Assembly (NCBI RefSeq): GCF_030068455.1
Contig: NZ_JAQOSQ010000008.1
Coordinates: forward strand, 124,001 to 188,000
Source: Roseofilum casamattae BLCC-M143
GTDB taxonomy: Bacteria; Cyanobacteriota; Cyanobacteriia; Cyanobacteriales; Desertifilaceae
DNA: 64,000 nt
Reading direction: 5' to 3'
A program made the translations under genes and the position numbers. The notes below the pieces were generated by a model. That model saw only the letters and a program-made list of their open reading frames with translations, was not told the DNA's origin and ran no database searches. The first letter of the stretch is position 1, and the number at the start of each line of letters is the position of its first letter. Shown here one piece after another: positions 1 through 8,925 of the stretch.

Positions 1-786
1 GGACGTTTCAAATTCTAGCCAGTCAATCGCTGCCGGTAATCCCGATTTTACCCGATTCTCGCCCCCAAGGATACGGCTCCATAGGGGTTTGGGTTCTTCA
101 ATGGTGCGACATTCGGCTTTTTCCGGATCGAGTTCGGCCAGTTCGGCAGCCCAACGGCGCGCCTCTTCTTCGGTTCCCAGGCGATCGATCAAGCCTAAGT
201 TTACAGCCTGTTCCCCAGTAAAGACGCGACCGTCGGCAAATTCGCGGACGGCTTCCACGTCGAGTTTGCGCGATTCGGCCACCGTGTTGACGAACTGCTG
301 GTAGCTGGTGTCGATCATTTGTTGCAAAATATGCTGCTCGGCTTCGGTGAGTTCGCGATCGAAAGCCAGGATATCTTTATAAGGGCCGGATTTAACCACT
401 TTGAAGGATACGCCTATTTTCTCCAGCAGGCGTTCTAAGTTATTCCCGCGCAGGATAACGCCAATACTTCCGGTAATGGTTCCGGGGTTGGCCATAATAT
501 GCTCGGCACCCATCCCGATGTAGACCCCTCCAGAGGCGGAAATATTGCCGAAACTGGCAACAATTTTCACTTTCTTCCGCAAGCGAGTCAGAGCTGCATA
601 AATTTCTTGGGAATCTCCGACGGTTCCTCCAGGAGAGTCAATCCGCAGGAGCAGAGCTGGAAATTTCTTTTCTTCAATGGTTTTCAGAGCTTCTAAAACT
701 CGTTTTCTGGTTCCAGAGCCGATCGCACCGCTCACTTCGATACGAGCGATCTGTTTCCGTGCTTTTGACTTAAAGAACCAAATCAT
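1..786 (-). CDS. sppA: Signal peptide peptidase SppA, short form (partial, cut by window edge)
   Basis: This is a serine protease of the SppA (S49) family, which degrades signal peptides in the membrane. I translated the minus strand from the ATG at 784-786, giving MIWFFKSKARKQ. The frame stays open for 262 codons and runs off position 1, so the C-terminus is missing. Visible landmarks are RIDSPGG, the serine nucleophile in NISASGGVYIG, NPGTITGSIGVI, and the lysine of SGPYKDI that serves as general base in this family. Short cyanobacterial SppA proteins are about 270 residues, so only a few codons should be lost. There is no long N-terminal membrane segment. The assignment is secure; the exact end is unknown. 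Confidence 0.93.
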   Translation of the reverse strand, partial: MIWFFKSKARKQIARIEVSGAIGSGTRKRVLEALKTIEEKKFPALLLRIDSPGGTVGDSQEIYAALTRLRKKVKIVASFGNISASGGVYIGMGAEHIMANPGTITGSIGVILRGNNLERLLEKIGVSFKVVKSGPYKDILAFDRELTEAEQHILQQMIDTSYQQFVNTVAESRKLDVEAVREFADGRVFTGEQAVNLGLIDRLGTEEEARRWAAELAELDPEKAECRTIEEPKPLWSRILGGENRVKSGLPAAIDWLEFETS

Positions 787-976
787 AAATTAACCTAGAA
801 CGTTGACAGGAATAAAGTGGGATTGAATAAAACGGGGGTTTCAGACCCAGATTTCAGATGAGACGACGGGCGATCGCTTCATAAATCTACATATAGTACA
901 ATACAGTTTAACAATTCGCGAATCGAGATGAAACGATCTCGGCGCCTATCCCGGCCCATCTGCGCTCTCCAAACGA

Positions 977-2008
977 ATGCAAACACAACCCAAAGAAATC
1001 CAATCCGATCTTCAAGCTCCAGTCACCATCCCATCGAGTTTCCCGTCTGCTCGGTTTTCTCTCTTATCGATCGCGCCGTTTTTCCTCTGGGGAACTGCCA
1101 TGGTGGCGATGAAAGGAGTCATGACCGATACAACCCCTTTCTTTATAGCAGGAATTCGCCTGGCTCCAGCAGGAGTGCTTATTCTGCTTGCCGGTTGGTG
1201 GATGCAACGGCCGCAACCTCAAGGTTGGAAGGCATGGTTCTCGATTGCGATCTTCGCTCTGGTAGATGGCACGTTATTCCAAGGCTTTTTAGCCCAAGGC
1301 TTAGTCAGAACCGATGCGGGATTGGGTTCGGTCACGATCGACTCTCAACCTTTAGCCGTTGCTCTACTCGCTTGGTGGTTGTTTGACGAGCATATTGGAG
1401 TCTGGGGGATTTTGGGATTAATTCTGGGTATTGTCGGGATTAGTTTCACGGGATTGCCGAGTGAGTGGATTTTACAAGGATTTCCTGCTCTAGAGACTCT
1501 CAGTTGGGAAGCGGTATTGGAACACGGTCAAGGATTGATGTTGTTTGCGGCACTATCGATGGCAGTGGGTACGGTGTTAATCCGCTACGTGAGTCGTTAT
1601 GCCGATCCGGTGATGGCAACGGGATGGCATATGATTTTGGGAGGATTGCCGTTGTTTTTCGGTTCCGGGTTGTGGGAAGCCCATCAATGGGATAACGTCA
1701 GTTGGAGCGGTTGGCTGGCGATCGCCTATGCGACAATCTTTGGGAGCGCGATCGCTTACGGACTCTTCTTTTATTTCGCCTCGTCGGGCAATCTCACCAG
1801 TCTCAGCTCGCTCACCTTTTTAACCCCAGTCTTTGCCCTCCTCTTCGGTCATCTACTTCTCCACGAAATACTCTCGCCGTTGCAGTGGATAGGAGTGTGC
1901 CTCACCTTAGTCAGCATTTATTTAGTCAATCAACGAGACGTATTAGCAGCTAGATTAAGCATTAATCTCTGGAGCAATCTCTGGAAGAGGCGACTGAATA
2001 GACTTTGA
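977..2008 (+). CDS. EamA/DMT-family transporter
   Basis: This is an integral membrane protein of 343 residues from the drug/metabolite transporter superfamily, with two EamA repeats of about five membrane segments each. The first repeat starts near residue 30 (LLSIAPFFLWGTAMVAMKG); the second starts near 185 after a hydrophilic link. Hallmarks are FIAGIRLAPAGVLIL and YGLFFYFASSGNLTSLS with LTFLTPVFALLFG near the end. The substrate cannot be read from sequence; export of amino acids or other metabolites is typical of the family. The ATG at 977 is the first in-frame start after an upstream region without coding signal. It is followed by chlI in the same orientation after 107 bases. Confidence 0.9.
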   Translation: MQTQPKEIQSDLQAPVTIPSSFPSARFSLLSIAPFFLWGTAMVAMKGVMTDTTPFFIAGIRLAPAGVLILLAGWWMQRPQPQGWKAWFSIAIFALVDGTLFQGFLAQGLVRTDAGLGSVTIDSQPLAVALLAWWLFDEHIGVWGILGLILGIVGISFTGLPSEWILQGFPALETLSWEAVLEHGQGLMLFAALSMAVGTVLIRYVSRYADPVMATGWHMILGGLPLFFGSGLWEAHQWDNVSWSGWLAIAYATIFGSAIAYGLFFYFASSGNLTSLSSLTFLTPVFALLFGHLLLHEILSPLQWIGVCLTLVSIYLVNQRDVLAARLSINLWSNLWKRRLNRL

Positions 2009-2115
2009 TTGAATAAGGTTGGATTTGCCCGATTCCCTAACGTCCTCCTCTTCAAAAGAGAGCGGTTTTCGGGGAAGATAGGGTAAGCCTTTACAATCGT
2101 TTAACAACTACCCTT

Positions 2116-3222
2116 ATGAGTTCAGCCGTCGCACCTCAACCGAATTCTAGCGCTCCATCCACCGCATCTGAGGTGCCGCAGCGCCGTTCGGTATTTCCGT
2201 TTACAGCTATTGTCGGCCAAGAAGAGATGAAACTGGCCTTGCTGCTCAACGTCATCGATCCGACAATCGGAGGGGTAATGATTATGGGCGATCGCGGAAC
2301 TGGAAAGTCCACTACCATCCGCGCTTTAGCCGACTTGTTGCCAGAAATTGAAGTGGTTGCAGACGATGCGTTCAACAGCGACCCCCGCGACCCAGAATTA
2401 ATGAGCGATGACGTTCGGGAACGATGCGATCGCCAAGAAGAACTGCCCGTGGTTCGTCGGAAAGTAATGATGATCGATCTTCCCCTCGGCGCAACGGAAG
2501 ACCGAGTCTGCGGAACCATCGACATTGAAAAAGCCCTGTCCGAAGGAGTGAAAGCCTTTGAACCCGGCTTGCTGGCCAAAGCCAATCGCGGTATCCTCTA
2601 CGTGGATGAGGTGAACCTGCTCGACGACCACCTCGTTGATGTCTTGCTCGACTCCGCTGCTAGCGGTTGGAATACGGTAGAGCGAGAAGGGATTTCTATC
2701 CGCCACCCAGCTCGCTTCGTTTTAGTGGGTTCGGGAAACCCAGAAGAAGGAGAACTGCGCCCGCAACTGCTCGATCGCTTCGGAATGCACGCCGAGATCC
2801 GCACGGTGAAAGACCCGGAACTGCGGGTGAAAATTGTGGAAGAGCGCTCTGGTTTTGACCGCAATCCCCAATCCTTTTTACAGCATCATCAAGGGGAACA
2901 AGAAGCCTTGCAACAAAAGTTAGTCCTAGCTCAAGAGCGCTTATCTTCGGTAACCGTTGATTACGAACTGCGGGTACAAATTTCGCAAGTTTGCTCCGAG
3001 CTGGATGTGGATGGGTTGCGCGGCGATATTGTCACCAACCGCGCGGCAAAGGCGATCGCCGCATTCGACGGCCGGACTGAGGTCACTGTTGAGGATATCC
3101 AGCAAGTCGTGACTCTCTGCTTGCGCCACCGCCTGCGCAAAGATCCCTTAGAATCCATTGATTCTGGATATAAAGTCCAGAAGGTCTTCTGTCGCGTCTT
3201 TGGCTTAGCCGAACCCGAGTAG
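2116..3222 (+). CDS. chlI: Magnesium chelatase ATPase subunit I
   Basis: ChlI is the AAA+ subunit of magnesium chelatase (with ChlD and ChlH), which inserts Mg2+ into protoporphyrin IX at the start of the chlorophyll branch. The 368-residue length is usual for the family. Walker A is GDRGTGKST (about residues 58-66), Walker B is [17 protein letters not shown], and the sensor/arginine region includes [21 protein letters not shown]. The C-terminal lid has [14 protein letters not shown]. The N-terminal 25 residues are Ser/Ala/Pro rich and probably unstructured. ChlD and ChlH are not in the window, but gun4, encoding the activator of the ChlH subunit, lies far downstream. Confidence 0.97.
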   Translation: MSSAVAPQPNSSAPSTASEVPQRRSVFPFTAIVGQEEMKLALLLNVIDPTIGGVMIMGDRGTGKSTTIRALADLLPEIEVVADDAFNSDPRDPELMSDDVRERCDRQEELPVVRRKVMMIDLPLGATEDRVCGTIDIEKALSEGVKAFEPGLLAKANRGILYVDEVNLLDDHLVDVLLDSAASGWNTVEREGISIRHPARFVLVGSGNPEEGELRPQLLDRFGMHAEIRTVKDPELRVKIVEERSGFDRNPQSFLQHHQGEQEALQQKLVLAQERLSSVTVDYELRVQISQVCSELDVDGLRGDIVTNRAAKAIAAFDGRTEVTVEDIQQVVTLCLRHRLRKDPLESIDSGYKVQKVFCRVFGLAEPE

Positions 3223-3330
3223 TGCTGCGCCTTAGGGCATTCAGGAAAAGTAGATAAGCTAGAAACTGGGTTTCTTCAACCAATACCTTCGCCAATTGAC
3301 TCGGGAAGCAGGATTAGCAGCAGCTTTGCG

Positions 3331-3469
3331 ATACCAAGTCCGGATAATCAATTGTCATTGCGACCGAAGGGAAGCAATCTCCGGGCCTCCCGAGGTAAAA
3401 GAGATTGCTTCATTCCGCTTCGCTCCATTCGCAATGACTTAATGATGGCTAATTTAGCAGACTTGATAT
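3331..3469. repeat. MITE-like imperfect inverted repeat
   Basis: About 139 bp of non-coding DNA fold back on themselves in three nested arms. The outer arms are ATACCAAGTC (3331-3340) and GACTTGATAT (3460-3469). The middle arms are GTCATTGCG (3354-3362) and CGCAATGAC (3430-3438). The inner arms are GAAGCAATCTC (3371-3381) and GAGATTGCTTC (3401-3411). No ORF lies inside. It sits between the convergent chlI and ssb genes. The shape fits a miniature transposable element or REP-like element; no clear target-site duplication was found. Confidence 0.6.
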
Positions 3470-3504
3470 GAATAGCCTGTCCCGTTTTGGTGAAGGTCTT
3501 GTCT

Positions 3505-3993
3505 TTAGAACGGAATTTCATCTTCTTCTAAGGGTTGAATGATGGGAGGAGTGGTGACGGGGGGAGTGGTTGTGGTAGAAGGGGAGTATGCTGGAGTCGT
3601 CTCGTTTGAAGGTCGCTCGTAAGTAGGAAGAGGAGCTGAAGCCGTTGCTGCGACCGGAACTTGTTGGGATAAAGGACGGGTAGCGACGGGTTCTCCATCG
3701 ACGTGATAGATACGAGAGATATTTAATTCGGCGCGCTTCTCTTTAAATCCTTCCGGGCGATCGAATGTGCTCATTCTCAGGCTACCTTGAATAATAATGC
3801 GATCGCCTTGATGGTAGGTACGAGACACATCTTCGCCTAAGTTTCCCCAAGCGACTGCTTTTAGGGTATGGGGAGGATCTTCGGCTTTGGTTGCCGCAAA
3901 CTGGACGAGCATCTCCGCGACGGCTGTCTCATCTGGCGTGTAGCGCAGTTGAGGGTCTTGGATAATTTGGCACATTAAGATACAACTGTTCAT
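3505..3993 (-). CDS. ssb: Single-stranded DNA-binding protein
   Basis: This 162-residue protein has an N-terminal OB fold (about residues 1-105). Landmarks include VQFAATKAEDPPHTLKAVAW, GDRIIIQGSLRMSTFDRPEG and KRAELNISRIYHV. A Pro/Thr-rich linker follows, then the acidic tip EEDEIPF, which in this family recruits replication and repair partners. It should coat single-stranded DNA as a tetramer during replication and repair. It is slightly longer than the shortest cyanobacterial SSBs because of the linker. It is convergent with chlI across a repeat-bearing gap. Confidence 0.93.
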   Translation of the reverse strand: MNSCILMCQIIQDPQLRYTPDETAVAEMLVQFAATKAEDPPHTLKAVAWGNLGEDVSRTYHQGDRIIIQGSLRMSTFDRPEGFKEKRAELNISRIYHVDGEPVATRPLSQQVPVAATASAPLPTYERPSNETTPAYSPSTTTTPPVTTPPIIQPLEEDEIPF

Positions 3994-4090
3994 TCAACTT
4001 GAAGAAAAATTCAGCATCAGCCCAATTTTAGCGAATCTTGTCCCTTTCGTGCTAGGTTTGGGCGCGGTAATGGAAAAATGAAGATTAAGA

Positions 4091-4882
4091 TTAGAATTCG
4101 ACGATAACGGGGGTATGGTCGCTGGGACGAGTGAGGTGTCGGGGAGCTACATCAATGATGCAAGATTTGGCGCGATCGCGGAGTGGTTCGGAGAGATAAT
4201 GATGGTCGATGCGCCATCCCCGTCCGCGCTTAAAGGAGTTTTGCCGATAGTCCCACCAACTGTATTGGCCTTCGTCTTCGTTAAACTGACGGAAGGCATC
4301 GGTTAACCCAAGTTGTAGAATGCTCTGCAAGGCTTCTCGTTCTTTCGGGGTTGTCCCGGTTTTTTGGCTATTCTCGGGAACCTCAAAATAGACATCTCGA
4401 TCTTCCGGGACAATGTTAAAGTCGCCGTTGATGCAGAGTCCTTCTGCATGTTGAGATAACAAGATTTGCAGATACTCTTGCAGCAAGACCAGCCAATCGA
4501 GTTTATAGTGATATTTATCGCTGAGATAATCGGAACCGTTGGGCACATAAACGGTGATGATGCGAATGCCGTCTAAAACTCCGGTAATTAATCGTTTTTG
4601 GTCGTCAAAAATGCCGACTCGTTCGCTTCCGAGAACCGGCGCAAAACCCATACTGACATCCGATAGAGGTTCGCGCGAGAGAAGGGCGACTCCATTGTAG
4701 GCTTTTTGTCCGGAAATATAGACATGATATCCTAATTCTTCTAAAGGCGATCGCGGAAATTGAGCATCAACGACTTTCGTCTCTTGCAAACCCAAAATAT
4801 CCACTGGGTTTTCTTTGAGCCAGTTGCAGACAATGTCGAGCCGAGTGCGAATTGAGTTAACGTTCCAAGTTGCTATTTTCAT
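4091..4882 (-). CDS. xth: Exodeoxyribonuclease III
   Basis: This is an endonuclease/exonuclease/phosphatase-fold enzyme that cleaves AP sites in base excision repair. From the second ATG it reads MKIATWNVNSIRTRL, the family's usual N-terminus, so I place the start at 4882. A further in-frame ATG at 4909 would add nine residues over a HIP1-bearing stretch. Metal and catalytic motifs visible are NVNSIR, LGLQETKV (metal Glu), the NGDFNIVPEDRDV region, WWDYR, RIDHHYLS and the C-terminal SDHTPVIVEF (catalytic Asp-His). The length of 263 residues is normal. It is a single gene with no obvious operon partner. Confidence 0.95.
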   Translation of the reverse strand: MKIATWNVNSIRTRLDIVCNWLKENPVDILGLQETKVVDAQFPRSPLEELGYHVYISGQKAYNGVALLSREPLSDVSMGFAPVLGSERVGIFDDQKRLITGVLDGIRIITVYVPNGSDYLSDKYHYKLDWLVLLQEYLQILLSQHAEGLCINGDFNIVPEDRDVYFEVPENSQKTGTTPKEREALQSILQLGLTDAFRQFNEDEGQYSWWDYRQNSFKRGRGWRIDHHYLSEPLRDRAKSCIIDVAPRHLTRPSDHTPVIVEF

Positions 4883-5065
4883 TGATGATTGCGCGATCGC
4901 CTCAACCATTGTACTGGTTTTACTGGAACTGAGAACAACTTATAACTAAAATTGGCGATCGCCGTCGGGAGACCCAGCGAAAACGGCTGTATCTCAAAAA
5001 TTTGGAGTACACTAAGATAATTAAGCGTTACCAGCCATCAAATATGCATTTTTACTAAAGCAACT

Positions 5066-5929
5066 ATGCTTATATTGGGATTATTTAATGGGATACGCGA
5101 TCGCCACCAACTGCGCCGTCACCTAATCGGAGATTTTACCCTCAAGCGATTCCTAAAATCTGCGGTATTCATTTACTTATTCTTTGCGGCTTATGTGTTT
5201 GTCGCAGCCGATAGCCTCATTTTTCTGCCTCCTGCTTCTAGTTACACCGATACAGCAGACATTATTAAGATAGCGAGTAGCGAGCAAGCTCAAATTTCCG
5301 CCCGATATCTCCCGGCAGATAATAGCCCCTACACTATTCTTTTCAGCCATGGGAATGCAGAAGATTTGGGCACGATCGCTCCTATCTTAGTAACGTTGCG
5401 ATCGCTGGGACTATCGGTGTTTGCCTACGACTATCAGGGATATGGGACGAGTAGTGGAAAACCATCAGAACGGGCAGCCTATGCAGACATTAATGCGGCC
5501 TATACTTACCTCACCCAGACCTTGGAAATTCCTCCCGAACAGATTATTGTCTATGGGCGTTCTGTGGGTGGAGGTCCGTCTACCTATCTAGCCACGCGAG
5601 AGCCGATCGCGGGTCTTATTCTAGAAAGTACTTTTACATCAGCATTTCGCACGGTTGTACCCGTTCCAATTTTACCCTTTGATAAATTTCCCAATCGCCG
5701 CAATCTACAGAAATTTCCGGGCCCCGTGTTAATTATTCATGGCACTGAGGACGAAAGTATTCCCTTTACTCACGGCGAACAATTATTGTCCCTAGCGCCC
5801 GGCCCCACTCAATTTTTATTTGTGGAGGATGCCGGACATAATGATGTGCAATGGGTGGCAGGCGATCGCTATCTTGTTGCGCTTCAATCATTTATTAAGC
5901 TTGTCCAACAGACTCCACAATATCGTTAA
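5066..5929 (+). CDS. Membrane-anchored alpha/beta hydrolase
   Basis: This is a 287-residue serine hydrolase of the alpha/beta fold (BEM46/ABHD13-like). One N-terminal hydrophobic segment (about residues 33-52, AVFIYLFFAAYVFVAADSLI) probably anchors it with the catalytic domain outside the membrane. The nucleophile elbow is VYGRSVGGG, the acid is in HGTEDESIPF, and the histidine is in VEDAGHNDV, so the triad is complete. The oxyanion region LFSHGNAEDLG is typical. The substrate is unknown. The gene is monocistronic by spacing, with a DUF2283 gene convergent 12 bases downstream. Confidence 0.88.
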   Translation: MLILGLFNGIRDRHQLRRHLIGDFTLKRFLKSAVFIYLFFAAYVFVAADSLIFLPPASSYTDTADIIKIASSEQAQISARYLPADNSPYTILFSHGNAEDLGTIAPILVTLRSLGLSVFAYDYQGYGTSSGKPSERAAYADINAAYTYLTQTLEIPPEQIIVYGRSVGGGPSTYLATREPIAGLILESTFTSAFRTVVPVPILPFDKFPNRRNLQKFPGPVLIIHGTEDESIPFTHGEQLLSLAPGPTQFLFVEDAGHNDVQWVAGDRYLVALQSFIKLVQQTPQYR

Positions 5930-5941
5930 TTCTCATTCTAA

Positions 5942-6139
5942 TTACGCTGCAATACCTTCAGCAATCAGATTCGTAATATTGGCTCTTTCGCTAGCATGTT
6001 CTAGGGTAATAGCACAAAGATTACCGCGATCGTCAAATTCCAATAAAGTTGCCTCGTCCAGTTCTTGAGTATCAACAATATTAGAGTTATTGAATTCCAG
6101 ATATAAGGTATCTGTATCTGAAAAGTATTGGATTTTCAT
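5942..6139 (-). CDS. DUF2283 domain protein
   Basis: This small 65-residue protein starts MKIQYFSDTDTLYLEF and fits the DUF2283 pattern. That pattern is a short beta-rich domain with D-T-L-Y-L and a later LLEFDDRGNLCAITLEHAS segment. Members are often next to a DUF4258 gene and are suspected antitoxin-like or regulatory proteins. No DUF4258 neighbour is present here. Upstream lie two palindromic repeats rather than another gene. Function is unknown. Confidence 0.8.
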   Translation of the reverse strand: MKIQYFSDTDTLYLEFNNSNIVDTQELDEATLLEFDDRGNLCAITLEHASERANITNLIAEGIAA

Positions 6140-6212
6140 GGTTTGAATCTCCGATCGAAAAATGCATTACGATCCCAAATCCGTTTTATTGAGGATGTTT
6201 TCGGGGTCTGCC

Positions 6213-6240
6213 GTAGAGACAAGGCATGCCTTGTCTCTAC
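6213..6240. repeat. 28-bp perfect palindrome
   Basis: GTAGAGACAAGGCA is followed immediately by its exact reverse complement TGCCTTGTCTCTAC. It is non-coding, between the DUF2283 and Argonaute genes. It resembles dispersed cyanobacterial palindromic repeats that begin GTA and end TAC; the element at 31608-31632 has the same end design. Confidence 0.8.
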
Positions 6241-6308
6241 TGGGTTTCAGTTAATTCTTGAATATATAGTCAATTGGAATAGCAATGAAACAAATGGTTA
6301 TGTGAGGA

Positions 6309-6348
6309 CTGAGCGAAGTCGAAGTCCGGCAGCTTCGACTTCGCTCAG
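6309..6348. repeat. Inverted repeat of the CTGAGCGAAGTCGAAG family (possible terminator)
   Basis: A 16-bp arm CTGAGCGAAGTCGAAG (6309-6324) is separated by 8 bases from its exact reverse complement (6333-6348). The same 16-mer recurs in direct tandem at 15760-15848. It lies 18 bases past the stop of the Argonaute gene and could end its transcript, although no T-run follows. Confidence 0.75.
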
Positions 6349-6366
6349 CTACCATCAGATTAGAAC

Positions 6367-8598
6367 TTACAGCCAAAATTGGCGATCGCCGTCGGGAGAT
6401 CCGGGATAGATGCCTTGCAATCGTAATTTGGCAATGCGATCGGAACCATATAAAGGAATGGGTAGACGGGGTTCTTGCAGAGCACCGTGATGTAATAAAG
6501 TTAGCTTTAATGTCGTTTCAACTAAGCTTTCTACGGAAACTTGTTCGCCTCGCGCGCAAATTTTCAGACGCAGGGGACGGGGAACTCCTATTTTTTCGGA
6601 ATGAAGTTTAGTCGTGACTAAGATAACTTCGCGATCGGAGAGTTTTAAGGCTAATCCTCGCGGAGGTGCCATTAATTTCTTTGAGAAATCCGTCGATCGC
6701 GAAGAACCAAAACTATACAGTCTAGGGACATTAGATTTACGACATTCAACCAGAATAAATTTCGCATTAATCGCCTTCGCTCGCGTTAATAAACGATCGA
6801 TTTCTCTGCCGCGAAATAGACCATCTCGATAGATTAAAACGGTTTTATTTTGCAAGTCAGCTCTCGGTAGAAAAGTTTCGATAACCTGTTGCGGTATTTC
6901 TTCGCCTTCCACGATCGCATCGTCAGTACAATAGCGGATAAAGGCTCCCTGTTTATCGTAAATGCGGACGCTCGCGCAAGCATTGCGGCTTCCCGGCGAT
7001 CGCTGATTGGGTTGTCTGGAAATATCAAAACCGAGAAAACAGTCGGCAATTTCTAAAGGTTCGGCAAGAATAAACAGTAAATTTCCTAATTTAGTTAAAA
7101 TTCCGAGGGCAACTTGGTTTATAATGAAGGGATAATCGTTTGGGTTGTTGAGAGTATCTTCGCGCATAATTTGCGTCGGAATTTGTCTGCGCACGAGGCG
7201 AGAATAGAGCCACATGTACAAGCTTCCTTCATCTGGAGTTTCGTCATCTAAACCATGTTCTGGTAAGAAGACAATAACCAGATCCACAGAAAGGTTCATC
7301 AGATCTTCAAGTGCTTCTTCGGTCTTCGCTCTCGCTTCTGGTCCGGAGAGACCGCGAACGGAAACTTTTTTTATATTTTCTTGCGGTAAAACCACCTGGA
7401 AATGGTAGCGATTTAATCGTTGTTTTAGTTCGTTGTAAAAGCGTTGCACCGGGCGATCGCAAACTCTAAAAATACCGATACGAATGGGGCGATCGCGATC
7501 CTGAAAGTCTTCATGACGGCGATAAACTCCACCTTGAGAGAGTCCCGATAAAAGTTTCTTTTTTTTGAGACTTAGATTGTTACCAAATAAAATCTGGGTT
7601 TCTTCTAGATTGAGTTCGGGTACCAAAAACAACTGTTCGTAGGATTTGCTATTAATGTTTTTTCGCAGTTCAAATCCATATTCGGCTAATGTCCGCGCGG
7701 CTTGTTCGCGAGAGCGTTGCAGCAGAGTTTGACGTTCGGAATAAGGAACTTTAGTCGCTATAAGCAGTTCGCCATAGTTGACCTGAAACCGCTCGGCAGT
7801 ATCCTCAGTGACGCAAGGCAATAAAGCTCCCATGGCATAATCAAACGGTCGCGAACTTTTACCAAAGCGAACCGAAACAATGGGTTGCTCGTCGGGAGCT
7901 TCTCTGAGTTTCTGGCGACTCAGTCTACCTGTCGCTTTTTGTAATAGTTCTTCTCTGCGATCGCCAATGGTTCCCGATAAACCCGTGATTTTGGCAGAAC
8001 TCTTACTTGCAATGTCCTTAACTCTGAGACCAATTAACAATTTTTCTGGCTCGTATCGCTGAGGACGATCGTTATAGAATTGGGCAAGATCTCCTTGATA
8101 ATAGAAATTGCTTTTAATGGTTAAGGTTAATGCCGGAACTGTGATATTATTGATTTGGATAGTGTCCGGCCAAAACTCGATCTCGCGCTTTACCTCGACT
8201 TTGTTTTTTGAGAACGATCTGGGAGCCGAAAACGTAAAGCTCATCTTCAATATCCGAGACGCTAATTGCGCTTCCGCATTCGGATTAACATTTAATTCAC
8301 CACCGTCTTGATAAGTATAATTGAGATTGCCAATATCATCGCGCAACCCTTCTTGAATGCTAGAAATGGCTTCCTGCCATTGCGACGGCGTGGGGAGTAT
8401 TTCTCCAGGTTTAGCTAAAATCCAAAAATAACCATTCAGCCAAATAACAATAACATGGGGAAATTGCTGGCTGAAACGCCAACTAAAGCGATTGCCTACT
8501 TTGCGATTGACTTCCGGATATAGGCGAAAACAAGATCGGTTGGGGTTGGTGAGAAAAACAGAAAAAACTTCACTTAAAAAAATATTAGTTTGAGACAT
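6367..8598 (-). CDS. Prokaryotic Argonaute, long form, DEDD catalytic tetrad present
   Basis: This is a guide-directed nuclease of the Argonaute family, of 743 residues from the ATG at 8598. A GTG at 8670 would add 24 residues and is less likely; neither start has a strong ribosome site. In numbering from the GTG, the PIWI tetrad is D549 (FLGFDISRQ), the Glu finger at E590/E591 (VEGEEIPQQ), D616 (LIYRDGLFRG) and D744 (LYGSDRIAKL). The MID domain has VFLPEHG and the 5'-end pocket region around YMWLYSRLVRRQIPTQ, where the usual Y..xK lysine appears to be Tyr489. N, PAZ-like, MID and PIWI regions all fit the length, as in Synechococcus elongatus Ago. No helicase, Cas4-like or other nuclease gene is adjacent. 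Family knowledge suggests DNA-guided defence against plasmids or phage, or a role in chromosome decatenation; which applies here is unknown. Confidence 0.9.
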   Translation of the reverse strand: MSQTNIFLSEVFSVFLTNPNRSCFRLYPEVNRKVGNRFSWRFSQQFPHVIVIWLNGYFWILAKPGEILPTPSQWQEAISSIQEGLRDDIGNLNYTYQDGGELNVNPNAEAQLASRILKMSFTFSAPRSFSKNKVEVKREIEFWPDTIQINNITVPALTLTIKSNFYYQGDLAQFYNDRPQRYEPEKLLIGLRVKDIASKSSAKITGLSGTIGDRREELLQKATGRLSRQKLREAPDEQPIVSVRFGKSSRPFDYAMGALLPCVTEDTAERFQVNYGELLIATKVPYSERQTLLQRSREQAARTLAEYGFELRKNINSKSYEQLFLVPELNLEETQILFGNNLSLKKKKLLSGLSQGGVYRRHEDFQDRDRPIRIGIFRVCDRPVQRFYNELKQRLNRYHFQVVLPQENIKKVSVRGLSGPEARAKTEEALEDLMNLSVDLVIVFLPEHGLDDETPDEGSLYMWLYSRLVRRQIPTQIMREDTLNNPNDYPFIINQVALGILTKLGNLLFILAEPLEIADCFLGFDISRQPNQRSPGSRNACASVRIYDKQGAFIRYCTDDAIVEGEEIPQQVIETFLPRADLQNKTVLIYRDGLFRGREIDRLLTRAKAINAKFILVECRKSNVPRLYSFGSSRSTDFSKKLMAPPRGLALKLSDREVILVTTKLHSEKIGVPRPLRLKICARGEQVSVESLVETTLKLTLLHHGALQEPRLPIPLYGSDRIAKLRLQGIYPGSPDGDRQFWL

Positions 8599-8925
8599 AT
8601 GATTTGTGCTTGTCCGACAGATCGTGCAAAGTGTCACCACAGATGATGACTCCCATAATGGGAATTTCACAAGTTTCTCATATGCGATCGCGTTAGTCTA
8701 CAATCTTGAGGACAATTGAGATACGAAATTGTACTTGCTATTCCGTTGACCTATTTACCCAAATCTTGAAGAAATGATACGATTTATACGATCGCTCGCT
8801 GAAAAGAATTCATTCAAAAAACGGTACATCCAAGCTTCCCATGCATTGCTCCCAACGGTGATTCAAATATTTACAAAAGTTACATACATGACAAAAAAGT
8901 CATTCTCAGCTAGTATTGTTCGTGG
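8599..8925. other. Divergent intergenic region
   Basis: This 327-bp gap lies between the divergently transcribed Argonaute and DUF4347 genes and must hold both promoters. The part next to Argonaute (8599-8670) may be coding if its GTG start is used. A small dyad ATGAC-N6-GTCAT is at 8888-8903, just ahead of the DUF4347 gene. No small ORF, RNA gene or convincing -35/-10 pair was seen. Confidence 0.5.

Noticed and set aside
928-1386. Open frame ahead of and overlapping the EamA gene
   Set aside because: It lies out of frame across a clear membrane protein and has the composition of a shadow frame.
2136-2864. Several long frames antisense to chlI
   Set aside because: High-GC shadow frames of a conserved gene; no motif.
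5942-6139. DUF2283 gene as part of a toxin-antitoxin pair
   Set aside because: No partner gene such as DUF4258 lies on either side; only repeats and a convergent hydrolase gene.
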